Under the pieces are notes generated by a model. The model had not been told where the DNA came from, did no database searches, and was given only the letters and a program-made list of their open reading frames with translations. 64,000 nucleotides of DNA from positions 1 to 64,000 of the forward strand of contig CAZOOK010000007.1 of assembly GCA_964581385.1 (NCBI GenBank), given 5' to 3'. The position numbers and the translations under genes are program-made. Of the stretch, positions 62,390 to 64,000 are shown piece by piece. Source of the stretch: CAZOOK01 sp964581385 (lineage in GTDB: Bacteria; Pseudomonadota; Gammaproteobacteria; Nevskiales; Nevskiaceae). Position 1 is the first letter of the stretch. Each line of letters starts with the position of its first letter.

Positions 62390-62779
62390 TCACCCACGTC
62401 GCCGTTTCCCGGGGTTCGCTGCCGCTACCGATTTGCTTCGCTTGCGGTCGAATGCCTGACGCGCACTATTCAACGCTTCGACATTGTCGCGCGTCCAATC
62501 GCAGATGACGCCGGCGGCGGCAAGAAAGCTTTTGCCAAGCGGTGTCAGCGTGTATTCAACCTGTGGGGGCGCCGTCGGCAGTACTGTCCGATCGACCATG
62601 CCATGTCTTTCCAGGGCGCGAAGCGTCTGGGTGAGCATCTTCTGGCTGACCGGGGCCGTACGCCGTCGCAATTCTGAAAAACGCAACGCACTTTCGCCTA
62701 AGGTATAGACGATCAGTAGCGTCCACTTGTCGCCAACCATATCCATGATTTCGAGCGTCAGCGGATGGTAGTCCTTCAT
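62390..62779 (-). CDS. HxlR-family transcriptional regulator
   Basis: 129 residues with the winged-helix HxlR core: IMDMVGDKWTLLIVYTLGE, RFSELRRRTAPVSQKMLTQTLR, LERHGMVDR and VEYTLTPLGKS. Many members sense oxidants or aldehydes by an N-terminal Cys; that Cys is absent here (the only Cys is in VICDW), so a ligand or a different residue would be sensed. Divergent from the SDR gene, which it probably controls. Confidence 0.92.
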   Translation of the reverse strand: MKDYHPLTLEIMDMVGDKWTLLIVYTLGESALRFSELRRRTAPVSQKMLTQTLRALERHGMVDRTVLPTAPPQVEYTLTPLGKSFLAAAGVICDWTRDNVEALNSARQAFDRKRSKSVAAANPGKRRRG

Positions 62780-62808
62780 CGCATCAACTCCTGAATGATG
62801 GTTTCCGA

Positions 62809-62837
62809 TAGGTACCTATAACACTTTCAGGTGCCTA
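62809..62837. promoter_or_regulatory. Two palindromic operator candidates for the HxlR-type regulator
   Basis: TAGGTACCTA (62809-62818) and CAGGTGCCTA (62828-62837) are repeated palindromes 19 bases apart, 30-58 bases upstream of the regulator start and in the divergent region with the SDR gene. Their spacing (about two helical turns) suits two dimers. Autoregulation and control of the SDR operon are inferred. Confidence 0.55.
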
Positions 62838-62963
62838 ATTGCTGCTGGTTCCTGGTGGCATTATTCTAGACACAAAGAAGACGCAAAACCCGATAGGAAA
62901 AGCGTCTGGAGCGCAGTTTTGAGTCCGCTCTGCGTCGTCGGTCTATAACGGGGGAGAGCATCG

Positions 62964-63800
62964 TTGATCAGTTTCAAGGGAAAGACCGTTCTGGTGACCG
63001 GCGGTGGCGCTGGTATCGGCCGGGCAACCGCTGAAATCTTCGGAAAAGCCGGCGCACGAGTGGCTGTGATCGAAATCGATCCGGTGCGCGCGGGTGAAGT
63101 CCGGGAAGCACTGGAAAAGGCGGGCGTCGAATCGCTCGTCGTCGAAGGCGACGTCAACGATGGTGCAATCGTAGCGGCGTTGGCCGCCCAGATCGAAACC
63201 CGCTTTGGTGGGCTCGACGTGCTTGTCAATAACGTCGGCGATTTTCTGATGCTCGCCAAACCATTCGAACGGTTCACCGACGCCGAGATCGAGCGCTTAT
63301 ACGCAGTAAATCTCCGCCATATCTTCACGGTTACCCGCGCAATGATCCCATTGCTGCGTCGTAACGGCGCGGGTGGAAGCATCGTCAGCGTGTCCTCCAT
63401 CGAAGGCTTTCGTGCGATTCCGAATCTGGTTGTCTACGGCGCATTCAAGGCCGCCATGACCGGCTTTACCAAGAGCCTTGCGGTTGAACTCGCGCCCGCA
63501 GGCATCCGTGTCAACCTGATCGCGCCGGAAACGACGGAAACGCCTCAAGTGCCCATCACGCAAGTCATTGCAGCAGAGCATCGCCCGCACATACCGCGCT
63601 GGATTCCGATCGGTCGATTTGGCACACCGGAGGACATGGCCGGCGGTATCCTATTCCTCGCCAGTCCGCTGGCGAGTTGGGTGACGGGCACAGTGCTCCA
63701 CATCGACGGCGGTGCACTTGCCGCGGCCGGTTGGTACCGTGACCCTAAGGACATCTGGACCAATGTGCCGGTGATCACCGGCAACGGTATGAATTTTTGA
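62964..63800 (+). CDS. Short-chain dehydrogenase/reductase
   Basis: 278 residues from a TTG start with a strong ribosome site (GGGGGAGAG). The NAD(P) site is TGGGAGIGRA, the structural motif VNNVGD, the catalytic Ser in VSVSSIEG, and Tyr/Lys in YGAFKAA. The C-terminus extends beyond the usual GxxxxVDGG end (LHIDGGALAAAGWYRDPKD) by about 20 residues. Substrate unknown; probably a diol or hydroxy-acid type oxidoreductase. First gene after the divergent regulator, likely co-transcribed with the gene at 63858. Confidence 0.91.
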   Translation: MISFKGKTVLVTGGGAGIGRATAEIFGKAGARVAVIEIDPVRAGEVREALEKAGVESLVVEGDVNDGAIVAALAAQIETRFGGLDVLVNNVGDFLMLAKPFERFTDAEIERLYAVNLRHIFTVTRAMIPLLRRNGAGGSIVSVSSIEGFRAIPNLVVYGAFKAAMTGFTKSLAVELAPAGIRVNLIAPETTETPQVPITQVIAAEHRPHIPRWIPIGRFGTPEDMAGGILFLASPLASWVTGTVLHIDGGALAAAGWYRDPKDIWTNVPVITGNGMNF

Positions 63801-63857
63801 CGCGGCTGCTTGACGCAGCGCTGTCGATTGGATCGGGACAAACTGGAAAGTGAGAAA

Positions 63858-64000
63858 ATGAAAATACTCGTCGTAGGGGGCGCTGGCATGATCGGCGCAC
63901 ATGCCGCGTTATATCTGCGATCGAAAGGCCATCAAGTCAGCATCGCTGGCCGTACTCCGCCAAAGCCGGGCACTCCGCTGGCAGAATTGGAGTTTCTGCG
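63858..64000 (+). CDS. NAD(P)-dependent epimerase/dehydratase-type protein (partial)
   Basis: The first 47 residues are visible before the window ends. MKILVVGGAGMIGAHAALYL is an N-terminal Rossmann GxxGxxG site, and GRTPPKPGTPLAELEFLR follows. It starts 57 bases after the SDR stop with a GTGAG ribosome site. Probably an atypical or extended SDR acting with the preceding enzyme; the rest lies outside the window. Confidence 0.8.
   Translation, partial: MKILVVGGAGMIGAHAALYLRSKGHQVSIAGRTPPKPGTPLAELEFL

Overview
This 64 kb window is chromosomal DNA from a Gram-negative bacterium. It has outer-membrane receptors, TonB/ExbB/ExbD, LolA-like and lipoprotein genes, and a normally ordered infC-rpmI-rplT-pheS block. 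The L35/L20 sequences, the TonB2-type cluster and the aryl-polyene cluster fit a gammaproteobacterium best, but a betaproteobacterium cannot be excluded from sequence alone. Coding density is high, and many genes are joined by 4-base ATGA/TTGA overlaps.

Region 1 (139-16496) is a complete aryl-polyene (APE, xanthomonadin-like pigment) gene cluster built as two divergent operons around a 195-base intergenic region (10449-10643). The left operon carries an acyltransferase, ACP, glycosyltransferase, thioesterase, LolA-like protein, MMPL exporter, halogenase-like flavoprotein, DUF3261 lipoprotein, ketoreductase, ketosynthase and two exported unknowns. The right operon carries a second ACP, a COG4648 membrane protein, an AMP-ligase, two hot-dog dehydratases, an LpxL-type acyltransferase, a second ketosynthase and a chain-length-factor-like protein. 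Together they could activate an aryl starter, extend it as a polyene on ACPs, and export and anchor it in the outer membrane.

Region 2 (16644-36319) lies entirely on the minus strand and links TonB-dependent transport with cyclic-di-GMP signalling. A TonB2/TtpC-type operon (a DUF3450-ExbB fusion, ExbB, ExbD, TonB, a TPR-DUF1329 fusion) is followed by two tandem, recently homogenised TonB receptors, a YfiR-like periplasmic protein, a hybrid histidine kinase and a REC-PAS-GGDEF-EAL regulator. A second membrane PAS-GGDEF-EAL protein and a zinc-ribbon protein lie upstream.

Region 3 (36369-41462) has a PfkB-family sugar kinase and a wax-ester synthase/DGAT, each preceded by a perfect FNR/Anr box, then infC (ATC start), rpmI, rplT, an intrinsic terminator and pheS. 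thrS and pheT, the usual flanking genes, are missing.

Region 4 (41704-52653) holds a PQQ-like beta-propeller protein, a truncated Rieske gene, a membrane HExxH protein, a chemoreceptor/CheW pair with the relic of a second receptor between them, an ECF42-type sigma factor with its DGPF/VOC gene set and a candidate cognate promoter, a BI-1/YccA protein and a cysteine synthase.

Region 5 (52985-64000) is accessory: an O-antigen-ligase-like protein next to a broken GH16 glycosidase, a DUF1345 protein, an S53 peptidase, DUF1328 and BON proteins, DUF3943 and beta-barrel envelope proteins, and an HxlR-regulated SDR/epimerase locus that runs off the window. Several genes in regions 4 and 5 are visibly decaying. 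No CRISPR array, tRNA, rRNA or intact insertion sequence was seen.
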